Source: Actinomycetota bacterium
GTDB lineage: Bacteria > Actinomycetota > Actinomycetes > Streptosporangiales > Streptosporangiaceae
NCBI GenBank assembly: GCA_027313705.1
Contig: DAHVDE010000027.1
Location: 1 to 64,000 of the forward strand
Direction of reading: 5' to 3'
Length of the DNA stretch: 64,000 nucleotides
Every line of letters starts with the position of its first letter. The first letter of the stretch is position 1. A program made the position numbers and the translations under genes. Shown here piece by piece: positions 1 to 8,179 of the stretch. The notes below the pieces were generated by a model that was not told the origin of the DNA, did no database searches, and was given only the letters and a program-made list of their open reading frames with translations.

Positions 1-174
1 CTCCTGTACTCGCTCCTGCGTAGCGATCCGCACCGGTACTTTCACGACATTTTTAACAACGCACCGAATCAGCCGGTAATATCCAGTAATGGCCTCTTTC
101 CGGTAACACCTGGCTACGACGAGGCGACCGGCATAGGGACACCAAACATGGCCGCGCTCATCACCGGCAGGTAG
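1..174 (+). CDS. Sedolisin-like (S53) serine protease, C-terminal end only
   Basis: The window opens inside this gene. Only the last 57 codons are present and the reading frame ends at TAG 172-174. The residues GYDEATGIGTPNMAALITGR at the extreme C-terminus match the conserved end of sedolisin (kumamolisin-type, S53) peptidases, where an Asp just before the TGxGTP turn helps bind calcium. The catalytic residues lie upstream, outside the window. In this family the product is a secreted, often acid-active serine-carboxyl protease. The gene is convergent with the SpoIIE-type phosphatase. A subtilisin-family member with a similar end is the main alternative. Confidence 0.6.
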   Translation, partial: LLYSLLRSDPHRYFHDIFNNAPNQPVISSNGLFPVTPGYDEATGIGTPNMAALITGR

Positions 175-176
175 CG

Positions 177-203
177 ACCAGGCCGGCCTCGCTCAGGCCT
201 GGT
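177..203. terminator. Hairpin between convergent genes
   Basis: Inverted repeat ACCAGGCC (177-184) and GGCCTGGT (196-203) with an 11-base loop, lying just after the protease stop and touching the stop codon of the phosphatase on the other strand. There is no T-tract. It may act as a bidirectional terminator. Confidence 0.4.
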
Positions 204-1891
204 TAGGGTTCCTGGCCGGTGACTCTGGCGAGCACCAGTGTCATGTCGTCTTCGCCGCGCTGCCTTAGCGCCTGGCTCACTTGCAGGCAACTCAGGTCGA
301 GCGAGTGGCCCGACTTGGCCTGAGCTGACTGCGCGAGCGCGGTGCCGAGGGCCACCTGCAAGGCGATAAGGCCTTCGTCAAGCGGCCTGATGCGGCTTTC
401 CACTAGTCCGTCGGTATACAAGGCGAGGGTCGCGCCAGGAGGCAGCGAGATCTTTGCTGCCTCGAAGGATCCGCTGCCGAGCCCGATCGGCAGGCCGAGC
501 GGGAGGTCGAGGATCGCGGTGCTGCCGTCCGCACGGGTGAGCATGGGCGGCAGGTGGCCGGCCTTCGCGATCTCGCAGGAACCAGCCACCGGATCGATGA
601 CAGCGGCAATGCAGGTAGCGAACGGTGCCGACGTCATGCTGGTCGCCATCCGGTCAAGTCGGCTCAAGATCTCTTCCGGCGGCAGTTCAAGGTCGGCGAG
701 GATGTGCGCTGCCGTACGAAGCTGCACCATCACCGCGGCCGCCTCTGGGCCGTGCCCCATCGCATCGCCTACGATGAGAACCGCCCGGCCAGACGTTAAT
801 GGCACGATATCGTGCCAGTCGCCGCCGACGATGCTGGCACCGACCGGCAGGTAGCGGTGCGCGACGGCGAGTCCGGCAGGAACGCTCGGCTCGGCGGGAA
901 GCAGCCCCTGCTGCAAGGCGGACGCGGTGCGCCTTTCCCTGTCGTACAGGCGGGCGTTGTCGATCGATATGGCGGTGCGCGAGGCGAACTGGTCGGCAAG
1001 CGAGATGTCGGCCGGAGTGAACTCGTCCCTGGCCGTCGTGCGAGCGAAGGTCACGCTGCCAAGCACCGTGCCGCGCGCTACGAGCGGCACGGCCAGGAAC
1101 GACGTGTACTGCGTGGTGAATTCCTGGCCGCCTGGCCGGCGCTCGATCCGCTCGGCCGACTCGCGATCGAGATGGTCGAACAGGACAGGGCAACGGGCGG
1201 TCATCGCCCGGTAGCTCGGCGAGTCGGCACCGAAGATCAGCACCTCACCAGGGCGGAACAAGTTGTCAGTGACGGCGGCAGGCTCGCCGGCCAGCCTGGA
1301 CACAAGCCGCCGCACGACGGCCGGTCCTGGCGGCTGCGGGCCGAACTCGTCGGCGGCGAGCAGCCGCTCGGAGACGAAGATCGCCACTCCGTCGGCGAAG
1401 GCGGGTACCGCGACCTCTGCCGCCTCCCTGGCGGTCTTGTTGAGGTCGAGCGTGGTCCCGATCAGCGTCGCCACTTCGGGCAGAGTTCGGCTGCGGCCAG
1501 GTTCTGGCAGTGCCCGGCGCGCGATCACCAGGGCAGCACCGTCCGGGGTGCCGTGCGGCTCGCAGTTCATCGTGACCCGGTAGCTGCCGCTGGCGGCGGA
1601 CACTGGCACGATTCCGGTCCAGACTCCTCCGGCGGCCACTTCTGCCAGTGCCTGCTTGACCACCTCGCGCTGATCCGGCCTGGTGAGCAGGACGTCGCAG
1701 ACGTCGCGGCCGATGACCTTGGCGGCCGGGTAGCCGAAGAACCGCGCGGCCGTCACCGACCATGACGCTATGTGACCGGAGGGCGTCAACGTGAACACTG
1801 CCAAGCCAGCCAGGCTAGATCCGCCCGACCTCACCGGTAGCGCTCCGCCACCCTCGGCAGTCTGCGATGCCATGACAATTACCTGCACCAT
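203..1891 (-). CDS. PAS-GAF-SpoIIE (PP2C-type) serine phosphatase
   Basis: A 562-residue soluble protein with a PAS-like sensor (about 28-125), a GAF domain (about 137-315) and a C-terminal SpoIIE/RsbU-type PP2C phosphatase (about 340-558). The metal-binding motifs are visible as GGDWHD (356-361) and GDAMGHG (375-381). Proteins with this plan usually dephosphorylate anti-sigma-factor antagonists in partner-switching stress pathways. No STAS or anti-sigma kinase gene lies beside it, so its partner must be elsewhere. ATG at 1891 has a weak GTCAGGA ribosome site; a second ATG at 1873 is also possible. Family assignment is secure, but the target and input signal are unknown. Confidence 0.9.
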   Translation of the reverse strand: MVQVIVMASQTAEGGGALPVRSGGSSLAGLAVFTLTPSGHIASWSVTAARFFGYPAAKVIGRDVCDVLLTRPDQREVVKQALAEVAAGGVWTGIVPVSAASGSYRVTMNCEPHGTPDGAALVIARRALPEPGRSRTLPEVATLIGTTLDLNKTAREAAEVAVPAFADGVAIFVSERLLAADEFGPQPPGPAVVRRLVSRLAGEPAAVTDNLFRPGEVLIFGADSPSYRAMTARCPVLFDHLDRESAERIERRPGGQEFTTQYTSFLAVPLVARGTVLGSVTFARTTARDEFTPADISLADQFASRTAISIDNARLYDRERRTASALQQGLLPAEPSVPAGLAVAHRYLPVGASIVGGDWHDIVPLTSGRAVLIVGDAMGHGPEAAAVMVQLRTAAHILADLELPPEEILSRLDRMATSMTSAPFATCIAAVIDPVAGSCEIAKAGHLPPMLTRADGSTAILDLPLGLPIGLGSGSFEAAKISLPPGATLALYTDGLVESRIRPLDEGLIALQVALGTALAQSAQAKSGHSLDLSCLQVSQALRQRGEDDMTLVLARVTGQEP

Positions 1892-2052
1892 TCCTGACGA
1901 TCAGTTACCGCCATAACCTGGCACTCGCGGCGGCTGCTAGCACACCTAAGATATCGTGCAATTGTCAAAATAATAGCGCATCGTAACCGACATGCTGGCG
2001 TGATGTGAAGCTGACTGACGGTAGTTCACGAACGTGACGTACCGGCTGAAAT

Positions 2053-2889
2053 ATGACAGAAGGTGCAATGTCTACCGAATCCGAAGGTGACTGGGTTCCG
2101 CCGGGAGTTGACACCAAGCGGGCCAACGTCGCCAGGGTCTACGACTACTGGCTGGGCGGCACGCACAACTTCCTCGCTGATCAGGACGTCGGGCGCGCGA
2201 TCGTGGCGATCGAGCCGCTCATGCGGGAACTCGCGAAGGCCAACCGAGCCTTCCTCGGCCGTGCGGTGCGCTTCCTGGCCGGCCAGGGCATCGAGCAGTT
2301 TCTCGACCTTGGCTCGGGGATCCCGACCTCGGGAAACGTCCACGAGATCGCCCAGTTGGCCAATCCGGCCGCCCGCGTGGTCTACGCCGACATCGACCCG
2401 GTGGCCATCGCGCACAGCAAGGCGATCCTGGCGACCAGCGACCTCGCGGCAATCATCGACGCCGACGTGCGCGATCCGGGGAAGATCCTGGCCAACGACG
2501 TGGTCGGCAAGCTCATCGATTTCACCAGGCCGGTCGGCCTGATCCTCATGGTCGTGCTGCACTTCGTCAGCGACGCCGAAGATCCCTGGCACCTGGTGGG
2601 AACCCTGCGGGACGCGCTGCCCTCAGGCAGCTACCTGGTGATCGGTCACGCCGTCAGCGAAGGCGCCAAGCCGGCCGTCGCCCAGGCCGCGGAGACCGCT
2701 TATAACCGCAGCGTCGCGACCCAGCTCCACCTGCGTTCCAGCGCGGATGTCAAGCGGCTGTTCGACGGCTTCGACCTCGTCGAGCCTGGCCTGGTCTACG
2801 CCTCGCGGTGGCGGCCTGATCCGGACGAGGAGCTGGTAGCTGAACTGGCGGATTACGGCACCCTTGTGGGCGTGGGCAGGAAGCCCTGA
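2053..2889 (+). CDS. SAM-dependent methyltransferase, DUF574 family
   Basis: A 278-residue protein with the hallmarks of the actinobacterial DUF574 (Methyltransf_19) family. Near residues 17-40 it has the N-terminal RANVARVYDYWLGG segment with a following HNF, and near 90 the SAM-binding stretch LDLGSGIPTSGNVHE. VVYADIDPVA follows, holding the acidic residue expected to bind the SAM ribose. Substrates of this expanded family are not known. ATG 2068, five codons downstream, is an alternative start. It appears to be transcribed alone, between the divergent phosphatase and the MarR promoter. Confidence 0.88.
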   Translation: MTEGAMSTESEGDWVPPGVDTKRANVARVYDYWLGGTHNFLADQDVGRAIVAIEPLMRELAKANRAFLGRAVRFLAGQGIEQFLDLGSGIPTSGNVHEIAQLANPAARVVYADIDPVAIAHSKAILATSDLAAIIDADVRDPGKILANDVVGKLIDFTRPVGLILMVVLHFVSDAEDPWHLVGTLRDALPSGSYLVIGHAVSEGAKPAVAQAAETAYNRSVATQLHLRSSADVKRLFDGFDLVEPGLVYASRWRPDPDEELVAELADYGTLVGVGRKP

Positions 2890-2931
2890 CCGGTCTCAGG
2901 CGAAGCCAGGCAACCTTGAGGCTAGTAACAT

Positions 2932-2982
2932 TTGACAGTGTCAAGGAAATGGGAATATGGTTGAGGTACTCAACTGTTGAGT
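2932..2982 (+). promoter_or_regulatory. Promoter and MarR-type operator palindromes
   Basis: A perfect -35 TTGACA (2932-2937) sits inside the palindrome TTGAC-AGT-GTCAA (2932-2944). An AT-rich -10 like ATATGG (2955-2960) follows after 17 bases. The predicted transcription start falls on a second, perfect palindrome ACTCAAC-T-GTTGAGT (2968-2982). This lies just upstream of the marR ATG at 3010, the usual arrangement for autorepression. Binding by the adjacent MarR protein is inferred. Confidence 0.55.
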
Positions 2983-3009
2983 GCCCGCGAGAGCGGGAAG
3001 GAGGTGTCC

Positions 3010-3510
3010 ATGGGCTGGTGTCCAGGTGGTGACCAGCTAGACCAGGACATCTTCGATGCGATGGCCGAGTTCGTTATGTCGCTGGTGCAGCGCGGTGAGC
3101 ACCTGGCCGAGCGCATCGGCGTTCCCGTCTCGTGCATGAAGGCGCTCCGCCTGGTCGCGACGGCCGTGTCGATGAAGGAACTAGGGCAGCGACTGCACTG
3201 CGATCCCTCTTTCGTCACGGTAATCGCCGACGCGCTCGAGCAGCGCGGGCTGGCGAAGCGCGAGCCGAGCGCTACCGACCGCAGGATCAAGAACCTGGTG
3301 CTCACGCCTCGCGGGCTTGAGCTCAAGGCGACCATTGAGGACGAGTCGAGCAAGATGATGCCCTGGGCGCAGGCACTTGACCCGGCCGAGCGGGAGGAGT
3401 TGCTCAGGCTTGTCCGCAAGATGAACGAAGCGCTGAAGGTGCCTGAGGTTTGCGTGCGGGCATCTGCGGCGGCTCACGAGGAGGTGCCGAGCAGCATAAG
3501 CACTGCCTGA
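3010..3510 (+). CDS. MarR-family transcriptional regulator
   Basis: A 166-residue protein. ATG 3010 is chosen because AAGGAGG lies five bases upstream; an upstream TTG at 2977 falls inside the operator palindrome. The winged-helix region (about 52-110) contains SMKELGQRLHCDPSFVTVIA as recognition helices, followed by RREPSATDRRIKNLVLTPRG-like wing residues typical of MarR. Such proteins are dimeric repressors that release DNA on binding phenolic or drug-like ligands. The next gene is a DHA2 drug-efflux pump on the same strand, so control of that pump is the natural inference. Confidence 0.9.
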   Translation: MGWCPGGDQLDQDIFDAMAEFVMSLVQRGEHLAERIGVPVSCMKALRLVATAVSMKELGQRLHCDPSFVTVIADALEQRGLAKREPSATDRRIKNLVLTPRGLELKATIEDESSKMMPWAQALDPAEREELLRLVRKMNEALKVPEVCVRASAAAHEEVPSSISTA

Positions 3511-3644
3511 TCGGACTGACCTGACGGGGCATTCCAGGAGAGCCGATCAGCGGCCGTGGCTTAGCCAAGCGCGGGGGATCATGACGTCGCCGTGTTCGCG
3601 ACGCCTCGACAATCAACTTTTTCACCGGCAGACAGCCCTTGCCC

Positions 3645-3670
3645 GGCTTGGCTCAGTCAGAAGCCAAGCC
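3645..3670 (+). other. Hairpin in the marR-efflux intergenic region
   Basis: Inverted repeat GGCTTGGC (3645-3652) and GCCAAGCC (3663-3670), loop of 10 bases, about 36 bases upstream of the efflux gene start. It could be an attenuator or processing site between the two genes. Nothing else recognisable was seen in 3511-3705. Confidence 0.35.
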
Positions 3671-3705
3671 GGCGGAAAAGCACGCCCTCAGATAGGAGAC
3701 CATCT

Positions 3706-5319
3706 GTGTCTTCCACCAGAATCGAATCACCGCAGGCGGCGCCGGCGGCCACTACCGGCCGCAACCGTCACCTCGGCCTAGCACTGGTGGTGATCGCCAC
3801 CGCTCAGCTCATGGTCGTCCTTGACGCGGCCATCGTGAACGTGGCACTGCCGCATATTCAGCGAGCGCTCGGCTTCACAGGAAGCGGACTCGAGTGGGTC
3901 GTGACCGCCTATGCTGTCACCTTCGGCGGCCTGCTCTTGCTCGGCGGCAGGTCAGGAGACTTGTTCGGCCGGAAGCGCATTTTCATCGCCGGGCTGATCC
4001 TGTTCTCGGCGGCCTCGCTTTTCGGCGGCTTCGCGACCTCGCAGGCGTGGCTGCTTGCGGCCCGCGCGATTCAGGGCGTCGGTGGCGCCATGATCGCGCC
4101 GACCGCGCTTGCGCTGATCACGACCACGTTCCCGCAGGGTCCGCAGCGCAACCGCGCCTTCGGCGTCTACGCCGCCATGAGCGGCGGCGGGGCGGCCGTC
4201 GGCCTTGTCGCAGGTGGCCTGCTCACCACCTACCTGTCCTGGCGCTGGGTACTTTTCGTCAACGTGCCGATCGGCGTCATTGCCGCACTGCTCGCGCGTT
4301 TCGTCATCGACGAGTCGGCGACCCGCACCGGACGGCTTGACCTGCCAGGGGCAGTCGCCGTTACCGGCGGCGTGGCACTGCTTGTCTACGGACTGTCAAG
4401 CGCGAGCGCCGACCAGACGGGCACCGCGCACTGGGGTGACCCCAAGGTAGTCATTTCCCTGGTGGCCTCGACGCTATTGCTGGCCAGTTTCGTGTTCATC
4501 GAGGCTCGCAGCAGGCACGCACTGCTTCCGGTGCGGCTTCTGGCGAACCTGAGCAGGACCGGCGGCTATGTCGTCATGCTGTGCCTGGCAACGGCGATGT
4601 TCGGGATCTTCTTCTTCCTGACCATCTACGTGCAGGAGGTGCTCGGCTACAGCGCGCTCCGCTCGGGCCTGGCCTTCCTGCCATTTGCCGCCGCCATCGT
4701 GGTGATGTCCGGCGTCGTGTCCAGGCTGGTGGCCCGTACCGGGCCGCGCCCGCTGATGATCGCTGGCGCCGCGCTGACCGCTGGCGGCATGTACTGGCTG
4801 TCAGACCTCAGCGTTCACACCAGTTACGTCTCCGGCCTGCTCGTGCCGATGATGGTGACCGCTGCGGGCCTTGGCATGCTGTTCGTGCCGCTCTCCCTCG
4901 TCGCGCTGACGAAGGTGCAGCCGAGCGATGCCGGCATCGCGTCCAGCCTGCTCAACACTGGTCAGCAGGTCGGCGGTGCGATCGGGCTTGCCGCGCTCGG
5001 CTCGGTGACGTGGACGGCGGTCGCTGGCAGCGTCAAGAGCCAGGTTAGCGGTGCGCTCGCCGCCGCCGCCAAGGCGGGGCATCCGCTGCCGCCGCCTGGG
5101 CCAGGCGCCAAGATCCCGCCAGCCATCCTGCATGAGGCACTGGTCACCGGCATCTCGCGCGGGTTCGTGGTCGCCGCGGCAATCGCGGCTCTGGCCCTGG
5201 TGATCGTGATCTTCACGATCAGGCTGAGCCGCGACGACATCGCCGCGACCCCGGTCATGCCAGGGCCGGCACCGGAATCTGGCGAGTCCCAGCCGGAACT
5301 CCAGGACGCACTCAGCTAG
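3706..5319 (+). CDS. MFS drug:H+ antiporter, DHA2 (EmrB/QacA) family
   Basis: A 537-residue membrane protein. GTG 3706 is taken as the start because AGGAG precedes it by seven bases; the frame is open upstream, but residues there look non-coding. About 14 hydrophobic helices are visible. The first helix carries the DHA2 motif VVLDAAIVNVALP, followed by the motif-A loop GGRSGDLFGRKR and motif C-like glycines. Family members export cationic drugs, dyes or antibiotics in exchange for protons. The marR gene 195 bases upstream suggests inducible efflux. The C-terminal tail after residue 515 is polar and cytosolic. Confidence 0.92.
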   Translation: MSSTRIESPQAAPAATTGRNRHLGLALVVIATAQLMVVLDAAIVNVALPHIQRALGFTGSGLEWVVTAYAVTFGGLLLLGGRSGDLFGRKRIFIAGLILFSAASLFGGFATSQAWLLAARAIQGVGGAMIAPTALALITTTFPQGPQRNRAFGVYAAMSGGGAAVGLVAGGLLTTYLSWRWVLFVNVPIGVIAALLARFVIDESATRTGRLDLPGAVAVTGGVALLVYGLSSASADQTGTAHWGDPKVVISLVASTLLLASFVFIEARSRHALLPVRLLANLSRTGGYVVMLCLATAMFGIFFFLTIYVQEVLGYSALRSGLAFLPFAAAIVVMSGVVSRLVARTGPRPLMIAGAALTAGGMYWLSDLSVHTSYVSGLLVPMMVTAAGLGMLFVPLSLVALTKVQPSDAGIASSLLNTGQQVGGAIGLAALGSVTWTAVAGSVKSQVSGALAAAAKAGHPLPPPGPGAKIPPAILHEALVTGISRGFVVAAAIAALALVIVIFTIRLSRDDIAATPVMPGPAPESGESQPELQDALS

Positions 5320-5388
5320 CGAGGACCAGGGATCTCGCCAGTCCAGTGAACATTCGTTCTGAAGAGGACTAAGCCGGGGAGCGGAGGA

Positions 5389-5562
5389 CTAGCCCACTGG
5401 TGCGGGCTCGGCGTGTTCTGCGCTCCAGAACTTTTCCAGTTCGTCGGCGTCATCGCCGAACGGCTTGACCGGGGCGTGGCCCGCCCGTTTCCAGACCGTC
5501 ACGGCAAGGGCCGCCGCGGCGGCGACGGTTACCGAGGCAATTGCCAGCTTGGTGAGTTTCAT
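5389..5562 (-). CDS. Small single-pass membrane protein
   Basis: A 57-residue hypothetical protein starting MKLTKLAIASVTVAAAAALA, a basic N-terminus followed by one hydrophobic helix, then an acidic tail (DDADELEKFW). It could be a membrane anchor or an uncleaved signal sequence. An in-frame ATG at 5604 would add 14 polar residues, but 5562 gives a normal topology. No good ribosome site is visible for either start. I do not recognise the family. It is convergent with the efflux gene. Confidence 0.5.
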   Translation of the reverse strand: MKLTKLAIASVTVAAAAALAVTVWKRAGHAPVKPFGDDADELEKFWSAEHAEPAPVG

Positions 5563-5662
5563 CTGGTGAGGGCCACCCCCGTCATCATCAGGACACCGGC
5601 GCATCGCGATTCGAGCGCAGCACCTAATCTAGCGCTCAAGATCGTCCTTTGGCCGTAAGCCG

Positions 5663-6079
5663 CTAATTCATGGACTGGCCCTCGCCGAAGACGGCCCGCA
5701 GATGATCCTGCTCAGGTACTGACAGGTCAGAGCGCATCAGTTCCATCGCCTGGCCGCGGAACGCCCGGCCAACCGTGTCGATGATCGCGGCCGTGCTCAG
5801 CACGACCACGGCAGAAGTGCCAGGAATCATGTCCTGCTTGATGGACTCGAGCATCGAGCCGTCGATCCGGCCGTGCTTCATCCTGGAGACCAGCGATGAC
5901 ATCGCGCTGCCTTCATCGGTGACATGCTCGTGCGCGATCGGCGCCTTGGCGTACTCAGGCCACCTGATCACGCTCACATCCTGCACGTTGATCAGGTCCT
6001 GGGAGTCAAGCTGCCTGAGCCGCAGAACCGCCTGATCCGCACCTTCCGTGCTCCGAAATCGCCATGCCGTCGTTGACAT
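5663..6079 (-). CDS. DUF1269-like protein lacking the usual glycine-rich membrane segment
   Basis: A 138-residue protein starting at ATG 6079 behind an AAGGTGGAG ribosome site. The N-terminal part (TTAWRF...GADQAVLRL...LINVQDVSVIRWPE) and the C-terminal part (PGTSAVVVLSTAAIIDTVGRA ... DLSVPEQDHLRAVFGEG, here abbreviated) follow the DUF1269 pattern. The glycine-rich hydrophobic hairpin that normally lies between them is replaced by a short polar stretch rich in Met, Ser and His (about residues 58-80). It is therefore probably soluble. DUF1269 proteins are of unknown function and often stress linked. Confidence 0.65.
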   Translation of the reverse strand: MSTTAWRFRSTEGADQAVLRLRQLDSQDLINVQDVSVIRWPEYAKAPIAHEHVTDEGSAMSSLVSRMKHGRIDGSMLESIKQDMIPGTSAVVVLSTAAIIDTVGRAFRGQAMELMRSDLSVPEQDHLRAVFGEGQSMN

Positions 6080-6250
6080 CGGCTCCACCTTCCCCCACCC
6101 CGTTTCCCAGCTTCCCTTCCCAGCTAGGTCACCAGGCATGCCATGACCAGGCTGGTTTGCCTTGAGCGCGCGCGGGTTTGCCGTACTGTGCGCCGATGGC
6201 ATACAGTCTGGGCGCGATGACGCCTGGACCGACCTGATCGGAGACTTACT

Positions 6251-6712
6251 ATGCGGGGCGTTGCTGGCGTGGCCGCCGTATTCGCGCTCCCGCTGATGTG
6301 GCTCTGGACGCCGGCGGCGCACAGCCACCCGGTTGCCCAGCCCCCGGTTGCCCAGCCCCCGGTGCCGCGCACCATCGCCGGCTCATGGTCGATACTGTTC
6401 GGCCAGTTCGACTTCGTGCGAACTGCATCGCCGGGAACGTTCACTGATCGCGTGGTCGCTCAGCGCCTCGGCGTCTTCTGCCCGAAGGCCAACGACCAGG
6501 ATGGCCAGCTCGTCCTGCACAGAGACAGGCGGAACTGGCGCGTTTACACCGGCACGTGGGAGTGGTTTCACCCATCGACCTGCGAGCCTGCGGGCTACGG
6601 CCGGGTATCAGTCCTTCTCTGGCGGTACAAGCCGTATGCGTTTTTCACTGCGTATCCGCCGCCAGGCGCCATGGGGTCGGCCGACGAATTCCGCATCGAG
6701 CGGACCTCCTAG
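6251..6712 (+). CDS. Secreted protein of unknown function
   Basis: A 153-residue protein with a clear signal peptide (RGVAGVAAVFALPLMWLW, cleavage probably near the AHS at 22-25). A short proline-rich repeat follows, PVAQPPVAQPPV, encoded by a near-perfect 15-base tandem duplication. The mature part has two cysteines (FCPK and STCEP) that could pair. GGAG precedes ATG 6251 at suitable spacing. I do not recognise the domain. The gene is divergent from the DUF1269-like gene and convergent with the frameshifted remnant that follows. Confidence 0.65.
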   Translation: MRGVAGVAAVFALPLMWLWTPAAHSHPVAQPPVAQPPVPRTIAGSWSILFGQFDFVRTASPGTFTDRVVAQRLGVFCPKANDQDGQLVLHRDRRNWRVYTGTWEWFHPSTCEPAGYGRVSVLLWRYKPYAFFTAYPPPGAMGSADEFRIERTS

Positions 6713-7348
6713 CTACCTGCCTCGGGGGCAGGGCAAGAACAGCGTGCCGTCCAGGTTGACGTCAAGCTTCATGGCCGAGAACCCGTCGGCGGGAGCGTAA
6801 ACCGTGCGGCAGTACGCCGCGAAGCTCCTCCTGCCAGCGCATCGGCTTACCCGCCGAGTTCAGGTGCGGCGGCAGCCAGCAGTCGTGCCCCAGCCGTCGC
6901 ACGCCCGCGACAGGTGCGGGCAGCGGCACCACCTTCCACCTGAAGGTCAGCGTCGTGGTTCCGGCACGGTCACCGGTCCGCACAGTCCGACCCGGTTCTG
7001 GCCTCTGGCGTCCCGTTCACGAACCTCGGTACGCGGCGCTTCGCTGGCCGGGTAGCGCGCTACCGTGCCGCCGGCAAGCACCGTGGCCGACACGCTGATC
7101 ACCGGGAAGGAGAAGTTCGCGGGATCGGCCTTGACGACCTCGGTCGCTGCTTCGCTGAGCCTCAGCCGCCGCCCGGTGTCCGCGTGCCCGACGATGTAAC
7201 TCGCCGCGGCCAGAGGCGTCACCGTGCTGTCGGCCGCGTTCTGGCACTGTCCGGCTGCCGTACAGGACTTCCATTGCGGCCGCGATCGCCGCAGGTACGA
7301 AACGTCTCGCGATCGTCGATCGCGCTGCGGCCTTCGGAGAGCAGGCAC
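6713..7348 (-). pseudogene. Frameshifted remnant of a secreted repeat-type protein
   Basis: No single frame is open across this stretch, but protein-like minus-strand sequence moves through three frames. 7348-6947 carries CTAAGQCQNA and then ADTGRRLRLSEAAT. 6983-6762 carries TTTLTFRWKVVPLP and HDCWLPPHLNS. 6859-6713 carries YCRTVYAPADGFSAMKLDV and ends FLPCPRGR at a stop immediately after the neighbouring gene's stop. The first piece resembles the Cys-plus-ADxGxxLRL repeat found in actinobacterial secreted proteins. At least two frameshifts and a missing N-terminus suggest a decayed gene; assembly errors are an alternative. Confidence 0.4.
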
Positions 7349-7414
7349 AGCCGCCGCTGATGGTGAAGCTGCCTGCCCGGTTGCTGATTACCTGCGCAGG
7401 GTAGCGTTGGCCCG

Positions 7415-8179
7415 GTGAGCTTTGAGGTCTCTGCTGCTACTTATAACCTGTTTATGGCGCGTTATTCCGAGCAATTGGCCGGGCCGCTCGCCGACCTTGC
7501 CGAGGTCGGTCCTGGTCAGCGGGCGCTCGACGTCGGCTGCGGTCCAGGCGCGCTGACCGCTGTGCTGGTCAGGCGCCTCGGCGCCGCCTCGGTCAGCGCG
7601 GTCGAGCCGTCCGCCTCGTTCGCGGCTGCGGTGCGTGACCGGCTTCCCGGCGTCGAGGTGCAGCACGCGGTAGCGCAGGAGCTGCCGTTCGCCGATGACT
7701 CGTTCGACGTGAGCCTCGCGCAGCTCGTCGTGCAGTTCATGACCGACCCGGCGGCCGGCTTGCGCGAGATGAGCAGGGTGACCAGGCCGGGCGGGATAGT
7801 CGCGGCCTGCGTCTGGGACCGCGGCGGCGGCCGGAGTCCGACGTCGCTGTTCTGGCGGGCGGCTCGCGACCTCGATGATTCGGTCGACGACCTTGGCGGC
7901 GCCGGGGCGGGTTCGAACCAGGGCGAGCTGGCGGCGTTGTTCACGCAGGCCGGCCTTGGCGAGGTCAGGTCGTCCGAGCTTGCGGCGAGCGTGACGATGA
8001 CCGGCTTCGAGGAGTGGTGGGAGCCGTTGATGCAGGGCGTCGGCCCGGTCGGTGACTACCTGCTTTCCCTCGGCGAAGATCATCGTGACCGGCTGCGCGC
8101 CCGTTGCGAGGAACTATGGACGGCGCAGCCGGCCACCGTGATGGCCGCCGCCTGGGCTGCGACCGGCCGCGTGCCTTAG
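7415..8179 (+). CDS. Class I SAM-dependent methyltransferase
   Basis: A 254-residue protein with a UbiE/Methyltransf_11-type fold. Motif I is LDVGCGPGALT (about 40-50), followed by VSAVEPSASF with the acidic SAM-binding Glu and then ELPFADDSFDVSLAQLVVQF as motifs II-III. The substrate is unknown. GTG 7415 is the start; an upstream ribosome site is not obvious. The stop (TAG 8177-8179) overlaps the stop of the opposite DUF302 gene (TAA 8176-8178), so the two convergent genes share three bases. Confidence 0.85.
   Translation: MSFEVSAATYNLFMARYSEQLAGPLADLAEVGPGQRALDVGCGPGALTAVLVRRLGAASVSAVEPSASFAAAVRDRLPGVEVQHAVAQELPFADDSFDVSLAQLVVQFMTDPAAGLREMSRVTRPGGIVAACVWDRGGGRSPTSLFWRAARDLDDSVDDLGGAGAGSNQGELAALFTQAGLGEVRSSELAASVTMTGFEEWWEPLMQGVGPVGDYLLSLGEDHRDRLRARCEELWTAQPATVMAAAWAATGRVP

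Noticed and set aside
812-1765. Long plus-strand frame of 317 codons inside the SpoIIE phosphatase gene
   Set aside because: It is the antisense of a clear PAS-GAF-PP2C gene and its product is Arg/Gly rich without any domain.
7900-7930. GGTTCGAACC-like string suggesting a tRNA T-arm
   Set aside because: It lies within the methyltransferase gene and no acceptor or anticodon arm can be formed around it.
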